Below are positions 27,654 through 38,395 of a stretch of 64,000 nt of DNA, in pieces; position 1 is the stretch's first letter; every line of letters starts with the position of its first letter. The notes under the pieces are model-generated. The model searched no databases and was not told where the DNA came from. It saw only the letters and a list, made by a program, of their open reading frames with translations. Origin of the DNA: Lithodes maja (Eukaryota; Arthropoda; Malacostraca; Decapoda; Lithodidae); assembly GCA_037953745.1 (NCBI GenBank), contig JBAKBP010013013.1, positions 1 through 64,000 of the forward strand, read 5' to 3'. A program made the translations under genes and the position numbers.

Positions 27654-27960
27654 GTATATTTGACTTTGTTGTTGTAGCTCCAAGGATATCCATGTGACAT
27701 AAGCTATAATGGCGGATGTATTAAATGACTGAAGTTACAGTAGGCCTATCTGCAATTATCTATACCGGTACTGTTTAATAAAGTAAATTCTATTACAGGT
27801 ATCTCAACATATTTTTTATATTTTTTATTTTTTATGCTGTATATTTATACATTACTGTATTTATTTTAAAGATATTATTATTAGCTATTATTTGTTTCTG
27901 TTCCAACTCTACCAAGAGAAAGAGAGAAAAGGAGAGAAAAAAAGCAGGTCACCCCCCCTT
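27654..27960. other. AT-rich intergenic
   Basis: No gene seen; ends in a GA-rich tract (27913-27945). Confidence 0.35.
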
Positions 27961-27961
27961 A

Positions 27962-28100
27962 AGTGACCTGTGGTTATATGTTCGGCTTACACCATGAGAA
28001 GAACCAGGTTTGATTCCCAGGCAGGACGAGGTGGGATGGTTGGGCAACCTCCTAACACATCATGCCCCTGTTCACCTTGCATTAAGACAAGAACCTGTAG
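27962..28100 (+). repeat. SINE-like tRNA-derived head
   Basis: GTTATATGTTCGGCTTACACC followed by GGTTTGATTCC (28006-28016), which differs by one base from a B box. The A box is weak. Downstream GCAACCTCCTAACACATC has no match in the window. Tentative. Confidence 0.35.
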
Positions 28101-28395
28101 TTGGCGATATTTGTTTTAAGTTGTTGCATAATTTTGAGATTTATGCTTATGGTTTTATTTATTATTTATTATGGTTTTATTTGACTTTTAAGATTATGGG
28201 CTATTAGATTGCAAACCGTTTTTATTTTTAGTTTTAGTTTTATTTGACACTTGAGTATTGGCTATTGGAATCTAGTCCTATATATCATACTGGTGTGATT
28301 TTTATTTGCCTATATAGCGATCTCTGCACTGCATGGTCACATACACCTCTCCTAATTAACTATAGGCCAAAGGAGTATCAACTCTTCAGCGAGAT
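28101..28395. other. intergenic
   Basis: T-rich, nothing recognised. Confidence 0.3.
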
Positions 28396-28515
28396 CACGG
28401 CTTATGTATGTATGTATGTATTCTATTTACTCAGGTCCATTCCCCACTTAACTTTTATTTTGTTTTTGTTTTTGTTTTCCCCCTCTGGGGGTGGCCGACT
28501 CAAGACAGAGCCCGA
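28396..28515 (-). repeat. LINE 3'UTR family copy
   Basis: Reverse of the 39991-40345 tail: (ATGT)n at 28404-28419, then ACTCAGGTCCATTCCCC, a T-rich spacer and GGGTGGCCGACTC with AAGACAGAGC. Confidence 0.65.
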
Positions 28516-28839
28516 ATAGGGACAACGACTTATACCATGAGGTCCATGACGTAATGCCTCCCAAGGTGGAAAGTGCATTAATTTGATTTGACTCTAGAAC
28601 TAAATCCATTTTTAAAAATTTTATTTTTATTCTTAGTTTTAATTCAGTATGATTTTGGGTCATTGGAATCCAGTCCCATTGCAACAATTGTAATTTGTAA
28701 TCTACCGGTACTTATAATTGATTATGTTTATGGGCTGTGTGGATTAAGTCCCTTTTCATACAATTTTTATTCTTATTCTTAGTATTACAGTACCGGTATA
28801 TGATATTCTAGTAAAATAACTTATAATTGTTTTTATTCC
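28516..28839. other. AT-rich intergenic
   Basis: Repeats of TATTCTTAGTTTTAATT-like segments; no gene. Confidence 0.3.
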
Positions 28840-29800
28840 CAGTTAATAAGATTTTGTAAAATTTGCACTAAAGTAGATGACTTTTGGGCTAGAGCTAGGT
28901 TACTATACAGACTCTTAGTAGACAGAGGTTTTGAGGCAAGTAAATTGTTACATAAATTTAATTGTTTTAGGGTCAATTATTGTGACTGTATTCTAAAATT
29001 TGACATCAATAATTTTAATCAAGCCTTTTTAACTTGAAGTTTCTTGTATAACCTCTGCTTACTTCTGTCTGTTTGTATTTATTGTTTATCTTTTGCTATT
29101 ATTAATATTGATGATATTTTTAAATTAATTGCTCATGTTAAAAGAGTAGGCCTACTCTTTGTTTAAATCTATTGTTGCTTCTTCATATTTTGCAATTATT
29201 TGTCTTTATATTATATCTATTCATTGTCGATAGTATTAATTGCTTGCTTTTACGATTTCCTTAGTTTATTTGTACGATAAATGTAGGTTATTAGTAGGGT
29301 AGTTATTGATAGGGGTCACTTGAGGCATGCTATGCTTACAGGTACCTACCCGATAGCACTATCGTTAGTGAGTGCTGTATATAATATTTTGTAAAATTAT
29401 AGATAGCTTATCAATATTTGTATTTTGTACTATTGTTAATGTCTTGTCATGTTGCAAATTTGATTTGAAATGAACATTTTGACATGTACTTTCTTTATTC
29501 ATGCAGAATTTAGTAAAATTTACCAGAACGTCCCGGACTTCCCAAATTTGACTAATTCCTTGAACGTGACGATAGTGCGTTGTTATGTGTGCGATTAGTT
29601 TGCTTGGGAAACAGATTAACTTGCTCATGTAGTAATGTACACCCTATGTGGTGGATTGTGTTCTTTTATTTCATAAATTTCATTTTAGTAAGCGTTGTTT
29701 CCACATAGCGATTTTGATAAGTTAATTTGACTTTATATTGTCCTTGTCCCAGTTTTGGTTTGTTTAGTTTGCAAGTTTTACATTTTAATTTAAGAGTACA
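28840..29800 (+). repeat. abundant LINE 3'UTR family D, longest copy
   Basis: Reads, in order: a possible coding end (RARLLYRLLVDRGFEASKLL, stop near 29037), TGTTTAAATCTATTG, ACCCGATAGCACTATCGTTA, TTTGTACTATTGTTAATG, TTCCTTGAACGTGAC, AGTAATGTACACCCTATGTG and GTTGTTTCCACATAGCG. The same order occurs at 31700-32867 (minus) and, in part, 37925-38395, 30120-30310, 30595-31010 and 40365-40910. At 37476 the family is preceded by a recognisable I-type LINE C-terminus. Confidence 0.65.
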
Positions 29801-30119
29801 GTACTTGTACAGTATTACAATATTAGCCATTAGAGTAAAGTTCATTGCAAACATTTGTGATTTTTATTCTTAGATTTAATTGACTGGATTATGTACTACT
29901 GTATATTGCTATCTTTTTAGTCAGATCTTGCTCTTACAAAACAAATTTGGATGTTTTAGGTTATTCTAATCTTAATACATTATTTATTACACATTTAACT
30001 ATAAATATTTTTAGTTTATTTATGGTGATTAATCATAAAAACTTCAGTTGCCTATAAATTACCCTATGCAAGAAAATGCTTTGTTAAGAATATGTAAATA
30101 TAATTGCTAAAATGAAAAT
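29801..30119. other. AT-rich intergenic
   Basis: Nothing recognised. Confidence 0.3.
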
Positions 30120-30315
30120 ATGTTTGAATTACAGATTAACTTGCTCATGTAGTAATGTACACCCTATGTGGTAGATTGTGTTCTTTTATTTAATAATTTT
30201 CATTTTAGTAAGCGTTGTTTCCACATAGCGATTTTGATAATTTAATTTGACTTTATATTGTCCTTGTTCCAATTTTGGTTTGTTTAGTTTGCAAGTTTTA
30301 CATTTTAATAGGGCT
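30120..30315 (+). repeat. family D partial copy
   Basis: Direct repeat of 29605-29795, starting CAGATTAACTTGCTCATG and ending GCAAGTTTTACATTTTAAT. The spacing of about 515 bp suggests a local duplication. Confidence 0.75.
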
Positions 30316-30594
30316 GCTGTGAAAGTTATGATATCGCTGTGATAGCCTACCTCATAACATACATACAATGGTTTAACATCGTTTTCCATTACTTACATTG
30401 TAATGGCTCAGAGGTAGTTTTTCTGCAGTTGGACTATAGTACAATAAAGTCCAGTCACAACACCGCCCCATCGTGTCATCACATTAGCTGATATTGGCAA
30501 AGTGCTAAACGTGCCACAGCAAGACTCAACTAAGTCGAATTGCAGCACCTGCATCTGCAAGATCGGTAAACCACACCAGCCTCAACAGTGCTAT
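30316..30594 (+). repeat. segment shared with 49800-49970
   Basis: ACACCGCCCCATCGTGTCAT, CCACAGCAAGACTCAAC and CACACCAGCCTCAAC recur at 49832-49955 with substitutions. Both are next to family D ends. Identity unknown. Confidence 0.5.
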
Positions 30595-31010
30595 AACAAG
30601 ACAGTATCATACCATTATAATGTAAAACTTGCAAAATAAACAAACCAAAACTTGGACGAACACAGTAAAAAGACAAAACAACTTATCAAAATCGCTATGT
30701 GGAAACAGCGCTTAAGCAAAATAATAATTTATAAATAAAAGAACACAATCCACCACATAGGGTGTACATTACTACATGAGTAAGTTTATCTGTTTCCCAA
30801 GCAAACTAATATCACATATAACCACGCACTGTTGTCACGTTCAAGGAATTAGTCAATTTGGGAAGTACGGGACAGTCTGGTAAATTTGACTAAATTCTGT
30901 ATGAATAAAGAAACTACAATTTGTATCAAATTATATAATAAGGTAATTTACAATTTGACAAGATATCTACAATAGTACAAAATACATATAGCACTCACTA
31001 TAGGTAGGCC
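30595..31010 (-). repeat. family D partial copy, inverted
   Basis: Reverse of the family D 3' part, from ATTATAATGTAAAACTTGC to ACAAAATACATATAGCACTC. Forms an inverted repeat with 30120-30315. Confidence 0.75.
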
Positions 31011-31265
31011 AAAAATTCCGACTCCAGCTTCTCATAACTCATAAACGACTTCAGTAATCGAGCAGTTATTTCTACCATTTGGGAAGGGTGAATCAGGGAA
31101 TAGATAGGAAAATTTACAGCCCATGACATGTCATGAGAGGAAGGGTTCGGTGTTTCAAGACTAGTTATAATATACAGCCGATTTTACTCTAATTGAGGAT
31201 GATTTTTTGGAGACACATGCATAGGGTAGCCTACTCTAACTAATTCGTACTCGGTGGTCCAATTA
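31011..31265. repeat. relative of the MITE at 48147
   Basis: CTCATAACTCATAAACGACT, CATTTGGGAAGGGTGAATC and AAATTTACAGCCCATGA parallel the internal sequence of 48147-48340. Ends are not intact. Confidence 0.4.
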
Positions 31266-31343
31266 GTATATACACTCGGATACCATAGTCCTTAGCCCAC
31301 TCTAGTATATACACTCGGATACCATAGTCCTTAGCCCACTCAT
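31266..31343 (+). repeat. tandem 39-bp duplication of a MITE end
   Basis: TATACACTCGGATACCATAG followed by TCCTTAGCCCACTC occurs twice in tandem. It matches the terminal inverted repeats of the MITE at 52934-53187. Confidence 0.8.
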
Positions 31344-31446
31344 AGGAATTTGTGGATACCATATTAATTTATGTATGCAATTTTAACTCTCTGGATTGAT
31401 TTATGGATAGAACTAGCTTAACAATAAATAGTATACTGTATAATCA

Positions 31447-31600
31447 GTGGTGGACACGATTTCCGCTAATCAGCCAACAGCTAATAGCGAAGCTAAATAT
31501 TTCGTTAGCTGGTTAGCTTTTAAGCTAACTTTGAAAATCGTTAGCGGACCAAATTGCTTCCGATATATTTACTGCCGCTAACTGTAAGTCAGCTAATGTG
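31447..31600 (+). repeat. possible hAT element left end
   Basis: Starts CAGTGGTGGACACG, a common hAT terminus, followed by repeated GCTAA/TTAGC blocks that can fold on themselves. No matching right end found nearby. Confidence 0.4.
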
Positions 31601-31699
31601 CATTCGCTTGTTAAAACAAGTGTATTGGTCAAAAACGTTTGCAACCCTAAAATTACACATATTTATTTGAGTATGTAGTTGCAACATTGCAACAGGCAG

Positions 31700-32867
31700 T
31701 ATTAAACTGACTATTATAATGTAAAACGTGCAAAATAAACAAACCAAAACGTATACGAACACAGTAAAAAGACAAAACAATGAATCAAAATCGCTATGTG
31801 GAAACAATGCTTAAGTAAAATAATTATTTATAAATAAAAGAACACAATCCACCACATAGGGTGTACATCACTACATGAGCAAGTTAATCTGGTTCCCAAG
31901 CAAACTAATCGCACACATACCAACGCACTGTAGTCACGTTCAAGGAATTAGTCAATTTGGGAAGTCGGGGACATTCTGGTAAATTTTACTAAACTCTGCA
32001 TGAATAAAGAAACTACATTAAGTGTCAAATGTTATATTAACCCTTAAAGAGCGGCTCACCACATAAGTCGAGTTGAAAAAACAGGCAAAAAACGAATGAA
32101 AAAAGGGTGGAAATCGAGTGAAAATGAGTGGGATAGTAATGATCCATACGTCCGATATCTGTGGCCTCCCGGCCCACACTAACTCCAGTTCCCCCACCGC
32201 GCGAGAGGATCACAGTGTAACCAATAGTTCGCTAAAAGTGAGCAAGGTAGCAAAATCTGCTAAACTTCCATCTTCGAGGTAACACTGTCAGTGCTCCACG
32301 AGTGCTACGTAGCTGTATGTTACGTCAATGTGTAGCGATTTCCACCTAGTTTTCGGCACAATACAGTTCCTTTCATACTGATGGTTGATATAGCAGTCAG
32401 AATGGCCTGAAAAGGCCCAAAACGGCCACAGATGGCCCGCTAGACGAGGGTTAAAATCAAATTTGCAATTTGACAAGATAATAACAATAGTACAAAATAC
32501 AAAGATAACTCACTAACGATAGTGCTATCGGGTAGGTACCTGTAAGCATAGCATGCTTCAAGTGACCCCTAACAATTACTACCCTACAAATAACCTACAT
32601 TTATTGTACAAATAAACTAAGGAAATCGCAAAAGCAAGCAATTAATCCTATCGACAATGATTATATATAATATAATAAATATAAATATTTTAAAATTTGA
32701 AGAAGGCACAATAGATTTAAACAAAAGAGTACTCTTTTAACAATTACAATCAATTATAAAAAATATAATAATAACAATAGAAAATGATAAACAATTAATA
32801 TATACAGACAAAAAGTAAGCAGAGGCTTTAAGCGAAACTTCAAGTTAATAATGCTTGATTAAAATTA
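31700..32867 (-). repeat. family D copy, interrupted by a TTAA element
   Basis: Inverse of family D from its 3' end (31705) to the coding-end side (AGCAGAGGC... near 32820). The segment before 32038 and after 32454 are continuous in family D, so 32042-32450 is an insertion. Confidence 0.72.
32042..32450. mobile_element. TTAA element D1 with in-window empty site
   Basis: 409 bp between TTAA at 32038-32041 and 32451-32454. Ends CCCTTAAAGAGCGGCTC and the inverse of CCCTCGTCTAGCGGGCC. The paralogous site at about 38225-38245 (inverse reading GCTATTAAAATCAAATTTG) has a single TTAA and no insert, which supports precise TTAA insertion. No transposase. Confidence 0.72.
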
Positions 32868-33526
32868 TTGATCTGGTACACTCGTACGAAACTGTTAAAA
32901 CTATAATGTCCGACCACAGCCTCATCAAAGTTAGAACCCCCACACCAGCCACACCACCCAGAAGATGTCAACAGGAATCAAGCCAAATCCCCTGCACCTC
33001 TCTGAAAGATCTCAACTTCATAGACTGGGACAGACTGAGAGCAGAACTGGCAGTAACTGACTGGAGGGCACTATTCGAAGATAAAAACATCGACGAAACT
33101 CTCAGTATCCTCCAGAAACAATGTCTGGAGACCTGTAAAAACACCATACCACCCAAATCAAGCAGGAAGCAGATAAAACAGATTCCCAGAGATAGAAAAA
33201 TACTAATGAAGAAAAGGACGAACTTGAAAGCCAAGCAAAGGAAGACCAGCCATGCGCACACTATCACCAAACTACAAGACGAGCTCGATGAAGTTGAACG
33301 AAAACTCATCCAGTCATACCAAGAGCAAAGAACACGTGAAGAACTCCAAGCAGTTGCAAACATACGAGTAAATAGCAAATTCTTCTATGCATACGCAAAA
33401 AGGAGACTCAGGAACACCTCAACAATAGGACCGCTTGCAAAACCTACGGGCGAACTTGAGAGTGACCCAACCGAAATGGCCAAGATACTCAAACAGCAAT
33501 ACGAAAGTGTCTTCAGCCCATCATAG
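32868..33526 (+). pseudogene. LINE fragment between endonuclease and RT
   Basis: An open frame of about 219 codons: VKTIMSDHSLIKVRTP holds the C-terminal SDH motif of an APE-type endonuclease, then the linker NFIDWDRLRAELAVTDWRAL, RKQIKQIPRDRKILMKKRTN, FFYAYAKRRLRNTSTIGPL and ILKQQYESVFSPS, which normally precedes RT. It ends just where RT should start. Different family from LINE-A and the 40974 LINE. Frame intact but truncated at both ends. Confidence 0.75.
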
Positions 33527-33564
33527 TTTTAGCGCTCTAGGTTTGTGTTTAAGGGTTTAAGAGG

Positions 33565-33970
33565 TGGTGATGGGCTGGTCTATCAGAGTGAGAACTGAGC
33601 GATCTCTGCCATACCCATAGCTTACTCTGACTGTTCCTTTAACTTATATATTTTCTAGATCTCGAGTGACGGCGTCTTTTCCGTGGATTGACCTCCCAAT
33701 CTACCAAGATTGGAAGTCAAAGCGTCACATTTTTCCCTTGCCCCTCAACTTTCTCTTCATAATTACTGAGGGGCACAGGGCCCTGGGTGGGGCTTTGGTT
33801 TCCCGGGCGTTTCCGCACCCTCCTCAGCTCCCCGCCATGGAGTGGCTTCGGTCACCCAGGCTTTATTGTGGTCGGCAGGGAGGGTTCTGTGGGGGCGCTC
33901 GGTTATGGCCTTGGAATTGCTCGGGGCCTTGGGACTGTTCGGCCAGGCAGCTTGGGGAACAACAACAACA
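33565..33970 (+). mobile_element. SINE-like retroposon with (AAC)n tail and 14-bp TSD
   Basis: 406 bp from TGGTGATGGGCTGG to GGGGAACAACAACAACA, flanked by a perfect 14-bp duplication AAGGGTTTAAGAGG (33551-33564 and 33971-33984). A second copy with the same 5' end is at 37063-37460. No clear A/B boxes. Near 33690-33720, TTGAC and CCAATC pair with GATTGG and GTCAA as a hairpin. Class by target-primed insertion is well supported; parent unknown. Confidence 0.82.
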
Positions 33971-33984
33971 AAGGGTTTAAGAGG

Positions 33985-34250
33985 GAAAAATCAAACCAAT
34001 GCTAAATTCATATGATAAAAGTTAGCTGTTAAGTGTTTCCTTGGCTGAATATTATAGTCATTCTATTGAAGGTGTTATAACACTAATGACAACTGACTAT
34101 CTTCTATTGTATTCCAATGTAGGCATATATGATATTACTGTACTGTATTATGTATATACTTTATACAGCTGACTAAATGGTACTGCAGCCTATATTAGGT
34201 AATATGATAACAAATATCAAGATTTGCAGTTCATTTGGATGTCCATTTAT
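33985..34250. other. AT-rich intergenic
   Basis: Nothing recognised. Confidence 0.3.
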
Positions 34251-35766
34251 TATCTATCTATCTATCTATTGCCTGATGCCGTGATCCCCGAAGGGGTGGC
34301 CACGAACGAACCGCCCCCATGCACCTCTGTCCCCAGTCAGTCGACGTCCCTCCCCCCAACTAGCACCGCCTTCGTTCATGTAGTTCCTCACTCCATCCTT
34401 CCACCTCATATTCGGTCTACCTCTCCCCCTCTGTCCCTCCACCTCGCTCTCATACACCCTCTTAGTCATTCTCTCGCTTTCCATACGTTCCATATGGCCG
34501 AACCATCTCAAGTTGTTCCTTTTCACATGTTCCAGCACATCTACCTCCACACCACACCTCCTTCTTACTTCCTCATTAGTCTGTCTATCCCTCCATGTAA
34601 CTCCACACGCACTCCTTAAGTAATTCATTTCCACTGCTCTCACTCTTGGTCTGAGTCTCTCAACCAACGTCCATGCTTCGCTTCCGTAAGTCAGTGTCGG
34701 GATTACCACACTGTCATGCAAGGACTTCTTCATTTCCATACTGACCACCCTATTTCTTGTTACTGCTTTTAGCGTTCCTACAACCCTCTTCCCCTGTTGT
34801 ACCCTCTCCCGCACCTCTTCATCTATAGTCCCATCTTTACTCAACACACTGCCCAGATACTTAAAAGAGTTGACGATCTCCATAGCCTGACCGTTCAGCT
34901 TCACCTCACACTCTGTGACTTCACCCCTTTCGAAGACCATAACCTTGCTCTTCCCCGTATTTACCTTCAAATTCCGTTTTTCGCACACTGTTCCAAACTC
35001 ATTTACCAGACCCTGCAACTCCCATTCATTATCACTCATCAGAACTGTATCATCCGCAAACAGCAGTATAGGTAGCTTCCACTCAATTCCCTCCCTTTTC
35101 AGCGATACACCAACATCCACTGCTCTTGATAGTATTTCTTTCATAACTCCATCCATATATACAGTAAACAACCACGGGGACATCACACACCCCTGTTTCA
35201 AACCAACATTCAGGTCAAAGAACTCGCTCTGCTCACTCTCCACACGTACTGCCGCCTTTGCACCCTCATACATGCTCTTCACTGCTTTCAGCAACTTGCC
35301 CTCTACTCCGTATATTCTAAGTACTTTCCACAAACTTTCTCTATCCACTCTGTCATAGGCCTTCTCCAAGTCCATAAAGGCAACATACACCTTTTGTTTC
35401 TTCTCCAGATACTTCTCCACAACACAATTCAGGGTAAAAATCTGATCTACACATCCTCTTCCCTTCCTAAAACCTCCCTGCTCGTCGCCTATCCATTTCT
35501 CCGTTCTCACTCACTCTCTCAATCACTACCCTACTGTATACCTTCCCTACTACGCTTAGAAGACATATTCCTCGGTGGTTACCACACACTCCTCTTTCCC
35601 CTTTGCCCTTATATAGGGGGACTATTATGCCAGTCTTCCAGTCATCGGGTGCACTCCCCTTCTCCCATGCTAGTTTGCACATTTTCCATACCCATTCTAT
35701 CACTATCTCACCACCATACCTCAACATTTCCCCACACACTCCATCTGTTCCTGGTGCTTTCCCCAT
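34251..35766 (-). pseudogene. RTE-like LINE, RT to C-terminus
   Basis: Minus strand. RT begins at GKAPGTDGVCGEMLRYGG (35763), DWKTGIIVPLYKGKGERG, then after one frameshift near 35500 EQGGFRKGRGCVDQIF, VAFMDLEKAYDRVDRESLW, LKQGCVMSPWLFTVYMDGV and the catalytic LLFADDTVLMSD. The C-terminus has VERLRPRVRAVEMNYLRSAC, LRWFGHMERMESERM and RGRGRPNMRWKDGV. The stop TAG (34266) is the first unit of the (TAGA)n tail at 34251-34268, so there is essentially no 3'UTR. RTE elements have such short 3' ends. 5'-truncated at the start of RT. Confidence 0.82.
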
Positions 35767-37062
35767 TTATTATGTAATCAATAAATATGTAATATGTGTG
35801 TACCGGTATGTATATACTATGTATGTATAGTGACGTATACTAAAGTATGTATATACTATACTGTAATAAATCTTAAGCTATTCAATTTTCTTTTATCAGA
35901 CCGAGATTCCGTACAAACTTTTCCATTACTTACTAATGCAGTACAGTAGTTAGATATGTTTGTTTGTTTATTGTTTTGTTTTTCATAAAGTTAATGTTTT
36001 GTTGTTAATCTTTGCTTGTGATGTTTGCAATGGAGTGTTTACTTTGAAGTTGCCAAAATTGATTTGACCACTTGCGAGTTTTGGGCTGTAAGGCAATTCT
36101 AGTTGTAGACATCAATCTTTAGGTGTAGTAAATGCTAATACTGTATGATTTGTAATACATACATAAGTATTAACATTCGCAGTCATAAGGTATGATACAT
36201 TTTAGAGCCTTAAATTGTTTAAAAGAACTTCTGAAATTCAAATTATTATTTATTATTATTAATGAAATTAACAAACACATGTGGCAGTCCGGGATAATTA
36301 CTAAGGAGCTTCAATTCAGCCTGGGATAGCTTTGAACATTTCTGGACAGCATTAACTCCCAGATTCAAATAATCCCACCACCACCCATCCGGGCATATTG
36401 CCTTGTTTATACATCTTGTAGCTTCATACATACCTGACAAGCAATAATCAACCAAATATCATGATCACATACCTTCAATCAGCTTGAGATTGGTGAAAAC
36501 TCCATGGTTCTATTTTGCCTTGTTCCTTGTTTATCTCAGCAAGAGCCTCAAGCTACGTTGCACTCCTCGAGCGTGCGTGCGTATATACATGTGGGACTGA
36601 AAATCGATCAATACTCGTCTGTGTGTGTGTGTGTGTGCGTATGTATGTGTATCCATCATGTGAGCTTAGAGAGTGGTGAGTTACCCTCAAACTTCACAGC
36701 CAGTATAGCATAGATGATGTAATCACAGGAGAGGTAGGGGGAAAGGGGTGATGCTTGGAGCTGCTTGTGTGGGGGGGGGGGGGGGGGAGTAGGGAAAGGC
36801 TAGGGGAAGTGAAGGAGGGTCTGGGGATGAACCTTAGTTCATCACAAGGCTGATAGGGCTGATATTGCACTATGTAAAATTTGAATGCTTGGCACGAAAC
36901 ATGCTGACGCCTTAGACAATTTTGTTCAATTTAGCAAGAATTTATGCCGGTGTCTCAGACCTGTCTCCCATTGGAACACTGGTTAATGTCATTGAAATGT
37001 GTTTATCAGCAAAGATGGCGACTGCTGTGGGCTTCACAATATCCAGATAACACACCATCATG
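35767..37062. other. AT-rich intergenic
   Basis: No gene seen. Holds TATATACTATGTATG-type runs (35805-35870), a (GT)9 run at 36619-36636 and a G17 homopolymer at 36771-36787. Confidence 0.45.
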
Positions 37063-37460
37063 TGGTGATGGGCTGGTTTATCAGAGTGAGAACTGAGCGA
37101 TCTCTGCCATACCCATAGCTTACTCTGACTGTTCCTTTTATTTATATATTTTCTAGATCTCAAGTGACGGCGTCTCTTCCGTGGATACCAAGATTGGAAG
37201 CCAAAGAGTCACATTTTTCCTTTGCCCCTCAACTTTCTCTTCATAATTGCTGAGGGGCACAGGGCCCTGGGTGGGGCTTTGGTTTCCCGGGCATTTCCGC
37301 ACCCTCCTCAACTCCCTGCCATGGAGTGGCTTCGGTCACCCAGGCTTTATTGTGGCCGGCAGGGAGGGTTCTCTGGGGGCGCTCGGTTATGGCCTTGGCC
37401 TTGCTTGGGGCCTTGGGGCTGTTAGGCCAGGCAGCTTGGGGAACAACAACAACAACAACA
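37063..37460 (+). mobile_element. SINE-like retroposon, second copy
   Basis: Starts TGGTGATGGGCTGG like 33565 and ends in (AAC)6 at 37442-37460. It lacks about 17 bp of the hairpin region near 37184 and has no clear target duplication. Confidence 0.75.
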
Positions 37461-37475
37461 CATTTAATTTGATGA

Positions 37476-38395
37476 AACATTCACCTTGTCTAAGGCAATC
37501 TTCATTATATCCTTTCTGTGCTCTAGAAGTTTTGCTCACTCTCCTATGCATTGGCCATACTAGATTAACACCTAGTTATTTGATGTCGTCACCCCATGAT
37601 TCACTTTCAGAATGCCGGCCTTGCCGTGTCCATCTCTCTGTTGGTCATGTTCTTGTTGAGTGCCCGCTTTATTCTCCCTCGCGTACTGTATGTTTTGGCA
37701 GGAAAACTTACTCTGACATTTTGATGGATTCACATCTTTTTCCATTTACCCTATTGTTTGTTTTCTTACGTCTTCTTCGCTCCTTGGTTGAATCTGATTA
37801 TTGGTTATCAGTGCAGATTTTTCATTTGTACTATGCTTATGATACATACCCGATATTGTCAGATGCTTACTTTTTGTCTGTATGTATAGATGTTTATCTT
37901 TTTCTATTTTTATTATTAATTTTTATAATTAATTGTTCTTGCTAAAAGACTACTCCTTTGTTTAAATCTATTGTGCCTTCTTCATATTTTCAAATATTTT
38001 TATGTATTATATTGTATCTATTCATTGTCGATAGTATCAATTGCTTGCTTTTGCGATTTCCTTAGTTTATTTGTACAATCAATGTAGGTTATTAGTAGGG
38101 TAGTAATATTTAGAGGTCACTTGAAGCATGCTATGCTTACAGGTACCTACCCAATAGCACTATCGTTAGTGATAGCCATTTGTATTTTGCACTATTGTTA
38201 ATGTCTTGTCAAGTTTCAAATTTGATTTTAATAGCAAATTTTGACACTAATTGTAGTTTCTTTATTCATGCAGAGTTTAGTAAAATTTACCAGAACGTCC
38301 CCGACTTCCCAAATTGACTAATTCCTTGAACGTGACCATAGTGCGTTGTTATGTGTGCGATTAGTTTGCTTGGGAAACAGATTAACCAGTTGAAG
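37476..38395 (+). pseudogene. I-type LINE C-terminus plus family D 3'UTR
   Basis: Reads LTLLCIGHTRLTPSYLMSS and CRPCRVHLSVGHVLVECPLY, the Cys/His-rich block that follows RNase H in I- and R1-group LINEs, with the stop at 37943-37945. The rest (TTTGTTTAAATCTATTG, ATAGCACTATCGTTAGTG, TTCCTTGAACGTGACC) is the family D 3'UTR. Ends at CAGATTAAC, replaced by another LINE. Confidence 0.7.

Noticed and set aside
36942..37163. 73-codon minus-strand ORF
   Set aside because: Runs through unique DNA into the SINE-like copy; no domain or splice signals.
37476..37945. Independent host gene from the Cys/His-containing ORF
   Set aside because: The Cys/His block and the downstream family D 3'UTR fit an I-type LINE C-terminus better.
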